From assembly GCF_014639275.1 (NCBI RefSeq), contig NZ_BMFW01000023.1, positions 1 to 64,000 of the forward strand: 64,000 nucleotides of DNA, read 5' to 3'. The DNA is from Arthrobacter liuii. Its GTDB lineage: Bacteria > Actinomycetota > Actinomycetes > Actinomycetales > Micrococcaceae. This document shows positions 51,090-59,257 of the stretch, piece by piece. Made by a program: the position numbers and the translations under genes. Within the stretch, counting starts at the first letter, position 1; every line of letters begins with the position of its first letter. The notes below the pieces were generated by a model that had not been told where the DNA came from, did not search any database, and was given only the letters and a program-made list of their open reading frames with translations.

Positions 51090-52328
51090 TCATCTTTTCT
51101 GCTCCGTGGCGCGGCTGGCCAGGAAGGCCAGGACTGAGGCCGCCGAAAGAACTCCCGCGCTCACCAGGAAGGTGCCGCTATGGCCAACGGAGTCGAACAG
51201 CACACCTCCCAGCGTGGAGCCGACGGCGATCGATGTTTGGACGACGGCCACCATCAGGCCACCGCCCGCCTCCGCGTCGTCGGGCATGGCTTCCGCGATC
51301 CAACTCCACCAGCCCACGGGTGCGGAGGTGGACATCAGGCCCCACAAGCCCAGGAGCACTACGACGGCGTCGATCCAGCCGCCGGTAGGAACAAGGGCCG
51401 CGGCGACGATCGCCATGAGCGCCGGAATGATGACCAGCGTCCGGTACAGGCCCTTCCCCAGGAACCGGCCAATCAGCAGGGTGCCTGCAAAGCCCGCCGC
51501 ACCGATGACCAGCAGGACAAGGGACACCGTGGCCACATCGACACGGGTCACCGTCTCCAGGAACGGGCGGACGTAGGTGAACAGCACGAACTGCCCCATA
51601 AAGAAGGTGCCGCAGGCGGCCATCCCCCATGCAATGGGCGCACTCTTGAGCGCCCTGAAGATCCCGAGCACGCTTCCGGAACCCGAATTGCGCACCCCGG
51701 CCTTCATGGAAGGAAGGCTGATCCACTGCCAGACCAGCGCGAGCACCGCCACGGGCACCAAACAGAAGAACGCTCCGCGCCAGCCGATGACAGAGCCAAG
51801 GTAGCTGCCCAACGGCGCCGCCAGAACTGTGGCGAGGGCATTGCCGCCGTTGAAGATCGCCAGGGCGCGCCCCACCTGGTGGGCCGGCACCAGCCGCATG
51901 GCGGTAGCTGTGGACATGGACCAGAACCCGCCAATGACAACGCCAATGAGGGCGCGGCCGATCATGAAGAGCAGGTATTCCGGCGCCAGCGCAACGACTG
52001 CCCCGGAGACCGCCATCACCGCGGTCAGGCCCAGCAGCAGCGTCTTGCGGTTCATGCTGCCGGCCAGCGTGGACACCGACAGGCTGGTCAGCACCGCGAA
52101 GACGCCGGAGATCGCGATGCCCTGCCCCACCATCCCCTCTGAGACCTTGAGTTCTGAGGCCATCGGCGTGAGCAGGCTGACCGGCATGAATTCGGAGGCG
52201 ATCAGCGCGAAGACGCACAGCGACATGGCGAAGACGCCGCCCCAGTGGGCTGGATGATGCACGGCGCTATTGGGTTTTTGCGTCTCGCTGGGTGTGGTGA
52301 CAGTTTTTTCGGGGGCCATGGTCTCCAT
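51090..52328 (-). CDS. MFS transporter, AraJ/NepI-like exporter
   Basis: A 412-residue protein with twelve predicted helices: WGGVFAMSLCVFALIASEFM at helix 1, SLLTPMASELKVSEGMVGQG, LAGSMNRKTLLLGLTAVMAV (loop 2-3), RALIGVVIGGFWSMSTATAM, and a second-half LIGRFLGKGLYRTLVIIPAL. These are typical of drug/sugar/nucleoside efflux of the DHA1 AraJ/NepI group. The substrate is unknown. Copy B of the shared 35-base motif begins 33 bases upstream, tying it to the XRE/dehydrogenase regulon. Confidence 0.9.
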   Translation of the reverse strand: METMAPEKTVTTPSETQKPNSAVHHPAHWGGVFAMSLCVFALIASEFMPVSLLTPMASELKVSEGMVGQGIAISGVFAVLTSLSVSTLAGSMNRKTLLLGLTAVMAVSGAVVALAPEYLLFMIGRALIGVVIGGFWSMSTATAMRLVPAHQVGRALAIFNGGNALATVLAAPLGSYLGSVIGWRGAFFCLVPVAVLALVWQWISLPSMKAGVRNSGSGSVLGIFRALKSAPIAWGMAACGTFFMGQFVLFTYVRPFLETVTRVDVATVSLVLLVIGAAGFAGTLLIGRFLGKGLYRTLVIIPALMAIVAAALVPTGGWIDAVVVLLGLWGLMSTSAPVGWWSWIAEAMPDDAEAGGGLMVAVVQTSIAVGSTLGGVLFDSVGHSGTFLVSAGVLSAASVLAFLASRATEQKR

Positions 52329-52348
52329 CAAACCGTGCTCCCAAGGCC

Positions 52349-52395
52349 CTAGCGAGGGCCCTGCTGAAACGGGTTACGGCAGGCCCCCCTTACCG
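52349..52395. promoter_or_regulatory. Shared operator-like motif, copy B, upstream of MFS gene
   Basis: CTAGCGAGGGCCCTGC then TGAAACGGGTTACGGCAGG. It is identical to copy A over TAGCGAGGGCCCTGC and at 26 of 35 positions in the core (52361-52395). Confidence 0.65.
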
Positions 52396-52417
52396 CAGCT
52401 GCGCGCAGGAAGTGGGA

Positions 52418-53236
52418 CTAGGCACGGATCCCCTCTTGCTGGACTGGCCGCGCGGCCTTGCGCAGGTCTTTTTCCAGCTCACGGAGGCAGTAGTCCTTGA
52501 ACCAGTGCCTGATGCCCACAGGCAGCCTGGGGTAGGCAACGGCCAGGATGCGCATGGTCCGGTCGAAGCGGCGCTCCCGCCGCTCGTTCCAGGGAAGGCC
52601 GAAATCCTCCCGCAGTTGTTCGGGCAGGAGCCCGGCGGTGAGGAACCTTGCCGGCGGGATGATGGCCCGGTACCAGAGCGCCGTGTGCTTGGGATACAGG
52701 AGTCCGTGCGCCACCCCGGCGCCGGCCTCCTCCGCCCGGAGGGTGGAGAGCTGCCCCTCCCAATAGGCTGCAAACGCTGCCCGGTCCGCGGGCCACTTGC
52801 TTGCCGGCAACTGCAGGGCGGTGCCAAGTTTCGCATAGTCCCGGTACATCGAGTCGGCGGAGTCGTCGTCGAGCGGACCGTAGATCCTCTCGATGATGGT
52901 GCGTGCGGTGTCGTACAGCGTGGCGACCACCCAAAGCTGCAGTTCGGGGTCGTAGGCGTTGTAGCCGGACGAGGTTTCCGTGTCCGTGCTGCGCACCGGT
53001 ACGTGCGCCCGGTTAACCCGGCGCCGGACTTCCTTCACCTGTTCATCCGTACCGTAGACGATGGCGTAGACGTACGTCAGCGTGCCCTTGAGCCTGTTTA
53101 CGGGGCGCTGGGTAAAGGTGCTGTGTTCCGCCACGCCGCGCCCAATGGCCGGATTGGCAAGCTGCAGCAGGATGGCCCGGCCTGCCCCGGCAAGCAGGAT
53201 GACTTCCCCTCGGTAGTCACCACGTCCCTGCTCCAT
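52418..53236 (-). CDS. DUF2236 / MpaB-family oxygenase-like protein
   Basis: A 272-residue helical protein: VILLAGAGRAILLQLANPAI, GRGVAEHSTFTQRPVNRLKG, VNRAHVPVRS, YNAYDPELQLWVVATLYDTA, PPARFLTAGLLPEQLREDFG. This is the ER-bound oxygenase mpaB/B' (DUF2236, rubber-oxygenase Lcp-like) family, which binds haem through a His in the latter region. The substrate is unknown. A downstream product link to the MFS gene is possible; both are on the minus strand, 90 bases apart. Confidence 0.88.
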   Translation of the reverse strand: MEQGRGDYRGEVILLAGAGRAILLQLANPAIGRGVAEHSTFTQRPVNRLKGTLTYVYAIVYGTDEQVKEVRRRVNRAHVPVRSTDTETSSGYNAYDPELQLWVVATLYDTARTIIERIYGPLDDDSADSMYRDYAKLGTALQLPASKWPADRAAFAAYWEGQLSTLRAEEAGAGVAHGLLYPKHTALWYRAIIPPARFLTAGLLPEQLREDFGLPWNERRERRFDRTMRILAVAYPRLPVGIRHWFKDYCLRELEKDLRKAARPVQQEGIRA

Positions 53237-53308
53237 GGCAACAGGGTACCGGAGGGATATGTCAACCGGTGGGGGCCTTTGGCCCGTTGTCCTGGCGGTA
53301 CGCTGGCC

Positions 53309-54109
53309 CTAGTACCTGCCACCCGCCACCGGACGCAGCGACGTGATCATTTGCTTGATGTCCGCGTACTCAGCAGTGTCCCGGTACTTCCGCGCCCTCT
53401 CGAGGTAGGGCAGCGACGGGTCGCCTGGTGTCGCGTTGTTTTCGGGGTCATAGGACGCACTGAACATGGCAGCGTTCGGCGGCCAGCGGAAAAATTGGAA
53501 GATGGGGCAGGCGTCGGGGCCGCTCGGCGCGGGGCCGGATGTGATGCCGTAGCCGGCCGCCGGGGTGTGGTACATGCCCGGCGTTGCGGCGTTTCCACGG
53601 GTCTCGAAGACAAACTGCGGCACCACGCCGCCCTGGGCCAAAGCGGGGATGTCCACGCTGTCCAGGACTTCGTACGGGTACCTCTCGGTGCACGTGGATC
53701 CGGTGGCCATGTTGGTCCGCAGCGTCGCCATCACCTTTCCGGCCTGGTTCCGCACCTCCGCAAAGGCCCCTCCCCCCTCGGCCAACTCCCCTGCCGGGTC
53801 CTTGACTGTCCAGGCGGCCGGAACGTCGAACACCATGGTTCCATCCGCCGTCTTAAACGTGGTCCATTTCGCCGCAGCGGTGCTGGGTGCTTGCGTGTTG
53901 GATGCCTGGGTGCCGGGCGCAGCCGGCGGCGTGGAGGAAACGTTCGACGGCGTTGGTGCGGCGGGCGTGCCGGTCACCGTTGCCGATGGGCTGCCAGCGC
54001 CGGAAGCGGACGACGTCGGCTGCTGGCTTCCCAACTGCGGCGAGCACGCTGCCAGGACAAGCAACGCGGAGGACGCTGCCGCGAGCGCCTTGATGAACCT
54101 TTGCACCAC
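53309..54109 (-). CDS. Secreted lipoprotein, hypothetical
   Basis: A 266-residue lipoprotein. The signal peptide MVQRFIKALAAASSALLVLA ends in a lipobox with Cys22 (VLAACS). A Ser/Thr/Pro/Ala-rich flexible linker (about 23-80) is followed by a beta-rich domain (WTTFKTADGTMVFDVPAAWT, FAEVRNQAGKVMATLRTNM, YADIKQMITSLRPVAGG). It should be anchored to the outer face of the membrane. The family is not recognised beyond actinobacterial hypothetical lipoproteins. GGAGGGTGTGGT precedes the start. Confidence 0.85.
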   Translation of the reverse strand: MVQRFIKALAAASSALLVLAACSPQLGSQQPTSSASGAGSPSATVTGTPAAPTPSNVSSTPPAAPGTQASNTQAPSTAAAKWTTFKTADGTMVFDVPAAWTVKDPAGELAEGGGAFAEVRNQAGKVMATLRTNMATGSTCTERYPYEVLDSVDIPALAQGGVVPQFVFETRGNAATPGMYHTPAAGYGITSGPAPSGPDACPIFQFFRWPPNAAMFSASYDPENNATPGDPSLPYLERARKYRDTAEYADIKQMITSLRPVAGGRY

Positions 54110-54153
54110 ACCCTCCTTGGGCCTGACGATGACCCTTAAAGTGTGGCGCGGTG

Positions 54154-54203
54154 TTCCCCGGAGGGGGAGGGCCGGAGGGCCCGCCGCTCCCCCGCCCGGG
54201 GAA
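54154..54203 (-). terminator. Terminator of ilvD
   Basis: TTCCCCGG (54154-54161) pairs with CCGGGGAA (54196-54203), with inner GGGGGAG/CTCCCCC pairing, just past the ilvD stop on the minus strand. Confidence 0.6.
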
Positions 54204-54208
54204 AGGAG

Positions 54209-56068
54209 CTACCGCTCCAGCAGCGACACGTCCCGGACTGCGCCCTTGTCAGCTGACAGTGCCATGGCGGCGTAGGCGCGCAGCGCAGCGGACACCTGGC
54301 GGTCCCGGTCCTTCGGCTTGTATCCGCCGTTGACTTCCAGTTTTTCGCGGCGTTCGGCCAGGATCTCGTCGGAGACCTCCAACTGCATGGAGCGCTGGCT
54401 GATGTCGATGCTGATGATGTCGCCGTCCTCCACCAGGGCGATGGTGCCGCCGGAGGCAGCCTCCGGGGAGATGTGCCCGATGGACAGGCCGGAGGTGCCG
54501 CCGGAGAAGCGGCCGTCGGTGATGAGGGCGCACTTCTTGCCCAGGCCGCGGCCCTTGAGGAACGACGTCGGGTAGAGCATTTCCTGCATGCCCGGACCAC
54601 CGCGGGGGCCTTCGTAGCGGATCACCACCACGTCGCCCTCCTTGACCTGCTTGTTCAGGATCTTTTCCACGGCTTCGTCCTGGGACTCGCACACCACGGC
54701 CGGGCCCTGGAAGGTCCAGATGGACTCGTCCACGCCGGCGGTCTTCACCACGGCGCCGTCCACTGCCACGTTGCCGCGGAGCACGGCCAGGCCGCCGTCC
54801 TTGGAGTAGGCGTGTTCCACGGAGCGGATGCAGCCTTCCGCGGCGTCGGTGTCCAGGGAGGTCCACTGGTTCGACTGCGAGAACGCGGTGGAGGAGCGGA
54901 CACCGCCGGGAGCCGCGTGCCATAGGGCCTGCGCTTCTTCGGTGGCTTTGCCGCCGCGGATGTCCCAGTCGTCCAGCCAGCCGTCCAGGTCATTGGAGTG
55001 CACCGAGTGGACGTCCTTGTGCAGGAGGCCGCCGCGGTTCAGCTCACCCAGCAGGGCGGGGATGCCGCCGGCGCGGTGCACGTCCTCCATGTAGTAGGTC
55101 TTGTCCTTGGCCACATTCGGGGCCACCTTGGCCAGGCAGGGCACCTGGCGGGACTTGGCGTCCATCTCGGCCAGGCCGTAGTCCACGCCGGCCTCCTGGG
55201 CCGCGGCCAGCAGGTGCAGGATGGTGTTGGTGGAGCCGCCCATGGAGATGTCCAGGGCCATGGCGTTGTCGAAGGCTTTGGCGGTGGCGATGGAGCGCGG
55301 CAGTACGGAGTCGTCGTCGCCGTCGTAGTAGCGCTTCACGAGCTCGACGACGGTCCGGCCGGCCTTCTCGTACAGTGCCTTGCGCGCGGTGTGGGTGGCC
55401 AGCACGGAGCCGTTGCCCGGCAGGGCCAGGCCGATGGCCTCGGCGAGGCAGTTCATGGAGTTGGCGGTAAACATGCCGGAGCAGGAACCGCAGGTGGGGC
55501 AGGCGTTCTCTTCGATGAGGTTGATGTCTTCATCGGAGATGGACTCGTCCACGGCGTCGGCGATGGCGTTCACCAGGTCCAGGGAGCGGACGGAGCCGTC
55601 GGTCAGGGTTACGCGGCCGGCTTCCATGGGGCCGCCGGAGACGAAGACCACGGGGATGTTCAGGCGCAGTGCGGCCATGAGCATGCCGGGGGTGATCTTG
55701 TCGCAGTTGGAGATGCAGACCAGGGCGTCGGCGCAGTGGGCGTTGACCATGTACTCCACGGAGTCGGCGATCAGGTCGCGGGACGGCAGCGAGTAGAGCA
55801 TGCCGGAGTGGCCCATCGCGATGCCGTCGTCCACGGCGATGGTGTTGAACTCGCGCGGCACGGCGCCCGCGGCGAGGATGGCGTCGGAGACGATCCGGCC
55901 CACGGGGGCGAGGTGGGTGTGGCCGGGAACGAATTCGGTGAAGGAGTTGGCTACGGCAATGATCGGCTTGCCGATATCCGAGTTGGCGACGCCGGAGGCG
56001 CGCAGCAGTGCGCGGGCTCCGGCCATGTTGCGGCCGTGGGTGACTGTTTTAGAGCGGAGTGCAGGCAT
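54209..56068 (-). CDS. ilvD: Dihydroxy-acid dehydratase
   Basis: A 619-residue Fe-S enzyme of branched-chain amino-acid and pantothenate synthesis. It converts 2,3-dihydroxy-isovalerate/methylvalerate to the 2-oxo acids. Cluster and Mg ligands are in [12 protein letters not shown] and [20 protein letters not shown], with [26 protein letters not shown] and [10 protein letters not shown] also conserved. It is full length. The ATG at 56068 has AGGATGG at good spacing; an ATG three codons upstream is an alternative. It stands alone, away from other ilv genes. Confidence 0.97.
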   Translation of the reverse strand: MPALRSKTVTHGRNMAGARALLRASGVANSDIGKPIIAVANSFTEFVPGHTHLAPVGRIVSDAILAAGAVPREFNTIAVDDGIAMGHSGMLYSLPSRDLIADSVEYMVNAHCADALVCISNCDKITPGMLMAALRLNIPVVFVSGGPMEAGRVTLTDGSVRSLDLVNAIADAVDESISDEDINLIEENACPTCGSCSGMFTANSMNCLAEAIGLALPGNGSVLATHTARKALYEKAGRTVVELVKRYYDGDDDSVLPRSIATAKAFDNAMALDISMGGSTNTILHLLAAAQEAGVDYGLAEMDAKSRQVPCLAKVAPNVAKDKTYYMEDVHRAGGIPALLGELNRGGLLHKDVHSVHSNDLDGWLDDWDIRGGKATEEAQALWHAAPGGVRSSTAFSQSNQWTSLDTDAAEGCIRSVEHAYSKDGGLAVLRGNVAVDGAVVKTAGVDESIWTFQGPAVVCESQDEAVEKILNKQVKEGDVVVIRYEGPRGGPGMQEMLYPTSFLKGRGLGKKCALITDGRFSGGTSGLSIGHISPEAASGGTIALVEDGDIISIDISQRSMQLEVSDEILAERREKLEVNGGYKPKDRDRQVSAALRAYAAMALSADKGAVRDVSLLER

Positions 56069-56103
56069 GCTTACCATCCTGCGGGTTTGCTGCCCTCGGT
56101 GGA

Positions 56104-56153
56104 AGACAGCGCTGATACTAGTAGTAAAAGTAACAGAGTAATAGTATTAAGGA
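56104..56153 (+). promoter_or_regulatory. Promoter of the second XRE regulator with GTA repeats
   Basis: TAGTAT at 56142-56147 lies 6 bases before the GTG start, consistent with a leaderless transcript. Upstream, GTA/GTAA trinucleotides recur every 6-8 bases from about 56120 to 56147. This AT-rich block in the ilvD/XRE gap is a possible autoregulatory site. Confidence 0.45.
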
Positions 56154-56987
56154 GTGAATGAGCCCGGGCGCCGCAAAGAACTTGGCCTCTTCCTTCGCGC
56201 CCGCCGCGACCAGGCCCTGCGGGCCGACTATGGCCTTCCCCCGGTTGGCCGCACGCGGGAGCGGGGGCTGCGCCGGGAAGAGGTGGCCTTCCTTTCCGGC
56301 GTCAGCGTCACCTGGTACACCTGGCTGGAGCAGGGCCGGGACATCAGCCCATCCCGGCAGGTGTTGGAAGCCATCAGCCGCGCACTGCATCTTTCAAGCA
56401 CCGGGCTTGGTTACGTGCTGTCCCTGGGCGGGTACGCCTCCGCGGCACCTGCCGGACCGGCAGCCGATACCGCCCCTCCCCACATCCAGCGCTTGTTGGA
56501 TGCCCTGGACCCCAATCCGTCCTTTGCCTTGTTCCCGGACTGGGGCGTGGCCGGATGGAACAAGGGGTATGCGGCGCTCTACCCCAACATCGCCAACGTG
56601 CCGGCGACAGACCGGAACCTGCTGTGGCTGGTGTTCACCGACCCCTATGTCCGGGACCTGCTCCCCGACTGGGACACCACCAGCAAACGGTTCCTGGCCG
56701 AGTTCCGGGCCGAAACCGGGCAGCGGCTGGGCGACCCGGACATCCAGTACCAGGTGGAGCGGCTTAAGGAAGCGAGCCCTGAATTCCGGCACGGCTGGGA
56801 CCTCTACGACATCTTGGGCTTCGAGTCCCGCGAGCGCCTCTTCCACCACCCCGCTGTGGGAGTACTTCAGCTGGAGCACCATCAGGTGTCGCCCTCAGAC
56901 CGGCCGGACCTGCACATTGTGGTGTACACGCCGGCACCGGGCAGCGGCGCGGCAGCGCAAATGCAGTCCCTGCTGGCGGGAGCCTAA
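56154..56987 (+). CDS. XRE-family regulator with MmyB-like ligand-binding domain (second copy)
   Basis: A 277-residue regulator of the same architecture as the one at 48.6 kb: RRKELGLFLRARRDQALRAD, GLRREEVAFLSGVSVTWYTW, LEQGRDISPSRQVLEAISRA for the helix-turn-helix, then the ligand domain (LDALDPNPSFALFPDWGVAG, HPAVGVLQLEHHQVSPSDRP). The GTG at 56154 is the only in-frame start before the HTH. It is divergent from ilvD (85 bases) and convergent with the M20 gene, so its target is not obvious. The motif shared at 47-52 kb is absent here. Confidence 0.9.
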   Translation: MNEPGRRKELGLFLRARRDQALRADYGLPPVGRTRERGLRREEVAFLSGVSVTWYTWLEQGRDISPSRQVLEAISRALHLSSTGLGYVLSLGGYASAAPAGPAADTAPPHIQRLLDALDPNPSFALFPDWGVAGWNKGYAALYPNIANVPATDRNLLWLVFTDPYVRDLLPDWDTTSKRFLAEFRAETGQRLGDPDIQYQVERLKEASPEFRHGWDLYDILGFESRERLFHHPAVGVLQLEHHQVSPSDRPDLHIVVYTPAPGSGAAAQMQSLLAGA

Positions 56988-58210
56988 CCGGGCTGCGCCG
57001 CGAGGTAGGCGAGCGCGGCTGCCGCCTGGGCCCGCGTTGCCACGCGAAGGGTGGGTTCAACTGCGGGCAGGAAGAACGGCGAGTGGTTGGCGGGAATGTC
57101 GGTGTCCACCGTTCCGTTCTCCACTGCCCGCCGGTAGGTTTCCGGCGGCACGGAACCCACGATCCAGTACACATAGGGGATACCGAAAGCGTCAGGAATG
57201 CGGCTGAAATCCTCGGACGCCGTCTGTGGAGCCGTGCGGTAGACAGCGTCCGAACCAAAGGTCCTTGTGAAGGCTGCAGTGATCCGCGCGTTGGCTTCCG
57301 CGTCGTTGCTGGTCAGCGGGTACTGGTCGTAATACTCAAACTCCGGTTCCTGCGGGGAGCCAGCCGCCGAACACTCGCCCCGCACGATTCGCTCGATCGC
57401 GGCAATCATCTGGCTCCGGATCGCCTGATCGTAGGTGCGGAGGTTCAGGAGCAGCTCAGCCCGGTCCGGAATGATGTTGGCGGTAGTCCCGGCGTTCACC
57501 GAGCCAACGGTCAGCACGGCGAACTCGCCAGGTGTCGTTTCGCGGGACACCACCGTCTGCAGCCGGAGGACGATCGAGGCGGCCAGCACCACCGGATCCA
57601 CCGCTTTGTGCGGCATGGAGCCGTGGGCGCCACGGCCGTGGATGGTGATCCGGATGGAGTCGCCGGCCGACAGGACCGGGCCAGGGGTGGTGCCGATGGT
57701 TCCCGCTTCGGTGGGCATGACGTGCTGGGCCAGCGCGACATCGGGCCGTGGGACACCGGCGGCCAGGCCGTCGTCGAGCATTGCCTGCGAACCCGCCGCC
57801 GTCTCCTCTGCCGGCTGGAACAGGGCGGTGTAGGTGCCCCGCCACGTGTCCTGGTGTTCAGCCAGGTACTTCGCAGCGCCGAGCAGCGCCACCACGTGCA
57901 TGTCATGGCCGCAGGCGTGCATCACGCCCGGAACGGCAGAGGCGTAGGGCGCTCCCGTGGCCTCGGCGACGGGGAGGGCATCCATGTCTGCCCGGGCCAG
58001 CACCCCCGGGCCCGTTCCGTTGGCAAGAACGCCTACGACGCCGGTCCCACCAAAGTGCCGCACATCGAAGCCCCAGCCGGCCAGCTTCGCTGCGATGGCG
58101 GCGGATGTTTCGTGTTCGGCAAGGCCCAGCTCCGGGTGCCGATGGAACTGCTCGTAAAGCGGAACCTGCCAGGACAGTTCCTGCTCTACGCCGCTGTCAG
58201 TAATGTCCAT
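56984..58210 (-). CDS. M20-family amidohydrolase
   Basis: A 408-residue metal-dependent amidohydrolase: HRHPELGLAEHETSAAIAAK, VLARADMDALPVAEATG, HACGHDMHVVALLGAAKYLA, LFQPAEETAAGSQAM, RGAHGSMPHKAVDP. The metal ligands Cys/His of ACGHDMH and the Glu pair of AEE are present, as in hippurate/N-acyl-amino-acid amidohydrolases (AmiA/HipO type). GGGAGGAG precedes the ATG by 9 bases. It lies on the same strand as the deacetylase-like gene and NCS1 permease, so it is probably part of one catabolic unit acting on an imported amide. Confidence 0.92.
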   Translation of the reverse strand: MDITDSGVEQELSWQVPLYEQFHRHPELGLAEHETSAAIAAKLAGWGFDVRHFGGTGVVGVLANGTGPGVLARADMDALPVAEATGAPYASAVPGVMHACGHDMHVVALLGAAKYLAEHQDTWRGTYTALFQPAEETAAGSQAMLDDGLAAGVPRPDVALAQHVMPTEAGTIGTTPGPVLSAGDSIRITIHGRGAHGSMPHKAVDPVVLAASIVLRLQTVVSRETTPGEFAVLTVGSVNAGTTANIIPDRAELLLNLRTYDQAIRSQMIAAIERIVRGECSAAGSPQEPEFEYYDQYPLTSNDAEANARITAAFTRTFGSDAVYRTAPQTASEDFSRIPDAFGIPYVYWIVGSVPPETYRRAVENGTVDTDIPANHSPFFLPAVEPTLRVATRAQAAAALAYLAAQPG

Positions 58211-58254
58211 ACCAGAACTCCTCCCGGCCGGCCGAACCGGCCCCTTTTGCCACT

Positions 58255-59202
58255 CTAGGCCAGCACCCCCTGCCGCACCACGGCCGGCTTGAACTGTGCA
58301 CCCGCGCCCGGGAATACCGGCACGTCGATCCTGGCGTGGGTGTGGACCTCGGTGACCGTGGCCTTCGTGTGGAGTGCAATCTGTTCCATGGTGGTTACCC
58401 ACATGCCGTCCATGCCCTTCACCCGTTCGATCAGCTGTTCCAGTGCCGCCGCCTTGGACGGCCGGCCGGAGATGAACGGGTGGTTGGTGAGGACGAAGCA
58501 GGTGCCCTGGGAGTGATGGGCCTCGGCCTCAAGCGTCCACATCTCCAGGACCTTCGCTGGGCTCTCAATCACGCCGCTGCCGGTGACGCCGGGGTAGAAC
58601 GCGTACTGCTCCCAGTCGTCCAGCGTCCAGTCCACGGGGATCTCCACGATGTCGCGGGGATCGTCTGGGGCGACGGCGAAGCGGTAGGGGGCATCGCCGT
58701 CGAGCAGGCTGGAATCGTAAAGGAAGCCGCGATCGGCCAGCAGGCCCGGGGAGTGCCAGTTCAGCTCCCACCACGGTGCCCGGTACCCCACCGGGCGGAC
58801 TCCGGCCACCTTTGCCAGGGCCTCCAGGCCGCGGTCGATGTAGCTGGCCTCGGTGGCGGCGTCGATACCCTGCATGGGTTCGTGCAGGTAGCCGTGGTGC
58901 GCCACCTCGTGCCCGCCGTCCACGATCCGCCGCACCACGTCGGGGTAGGACTCGGCGGTGAAGCCGGGGATGAAGAAGGTGGCCTTGATGTCCTGGCGCT
59001 CCAGGATTTTCAGCAGCCGCGGCACCGCAACCTTCGGCCCGTAGGACTGGTGGGTCATCAGCGACATGCGCCGGGTGCTGGTGGGGTCGTGGGCGATGGT
59101 GCAGGATTCAGCATCCACATCGAAGGTGAAGGATGCTGCGGCTTTGAAACCGTTGGGCCACGTGATGGGGTGCAGGGCGTCCGCGAAGGCGGGCTGGTTC
59201 AC
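58255..59202 (-). CDS. Polysaccharide deacetylase-family protein (PuuE/NodB-like)
   Basis: A 315-residue metal-dependent deacetylase. The NodB-type Asp is in ASFTFDVDAES, the His pair is in GGHEVAHHGYLHEPM, and GYRAPWWELNWHSPGLLAD and a distal His in VLTNHPFISGRPSKA complete the pattern. No signal peptide is present, so it acts in the cytosol. Cytosolic members near purine permeases include the PuuE allantoinases and related cyclic-amide hydrolases, so an imported N-heterocycle is a likelier substrate than chitin. It starts at a GTG with AAAGGA 9 bases upstream. Confidence 0.88.
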   Translation of the reverse strand: MNQPAFADALHPITWPNGFKAAASFTFDVDAESCTIAHDPTSTRRMSLMTHQSYGPKVAVPRLLKILERQDIKATFFIPGFTAESYPDVVRRIVDGGHEVAHHGYLHEPMQGIDAATEASYIDRGLEALAKVAGVRPVGYRAPWWELNWHSPGLLADRGFLYDSSLLDGDAPYRFAVAPDDPRDIVEIPVDWTLDDWEQYAFYPGVTGSGVIESPAKVLEMWTLEAEAHHSQGTCFVLTNHPFISGRPSKAAALEQLIERVKGMDGMWVTTMEQIALHTKATVTEVHTHARIDVPVFPGAGAQFKPAVVRQGVLA

Positions 59203-59215
59203 TGGAAAATCCTTT

Positions 59216-59240
59216 CTGGCGGGCGCTGGGCGCCCGCCAG
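59216..59240 (-). terminator. Intercistronic hairpin, permease to deacetylase
   Basis: CTGGCGGGCGC (59216-59226) pairs perfectly with 59230-59240 across a TGG loop. It sits between the permease stop and the ribosome-binding site of the next gene on the minus strand, so it may lower downstream expression rather than end it. Confidence 0.6.
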
Positions 59241-59257
59241 GTTTTAGGGAAGGGAGA

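Noticed and set aside
54998..56161. Gly/His/Val-rich plus-strand frame opposite ilvD
   Set aside because: Antisense shadow of a conserved gene.
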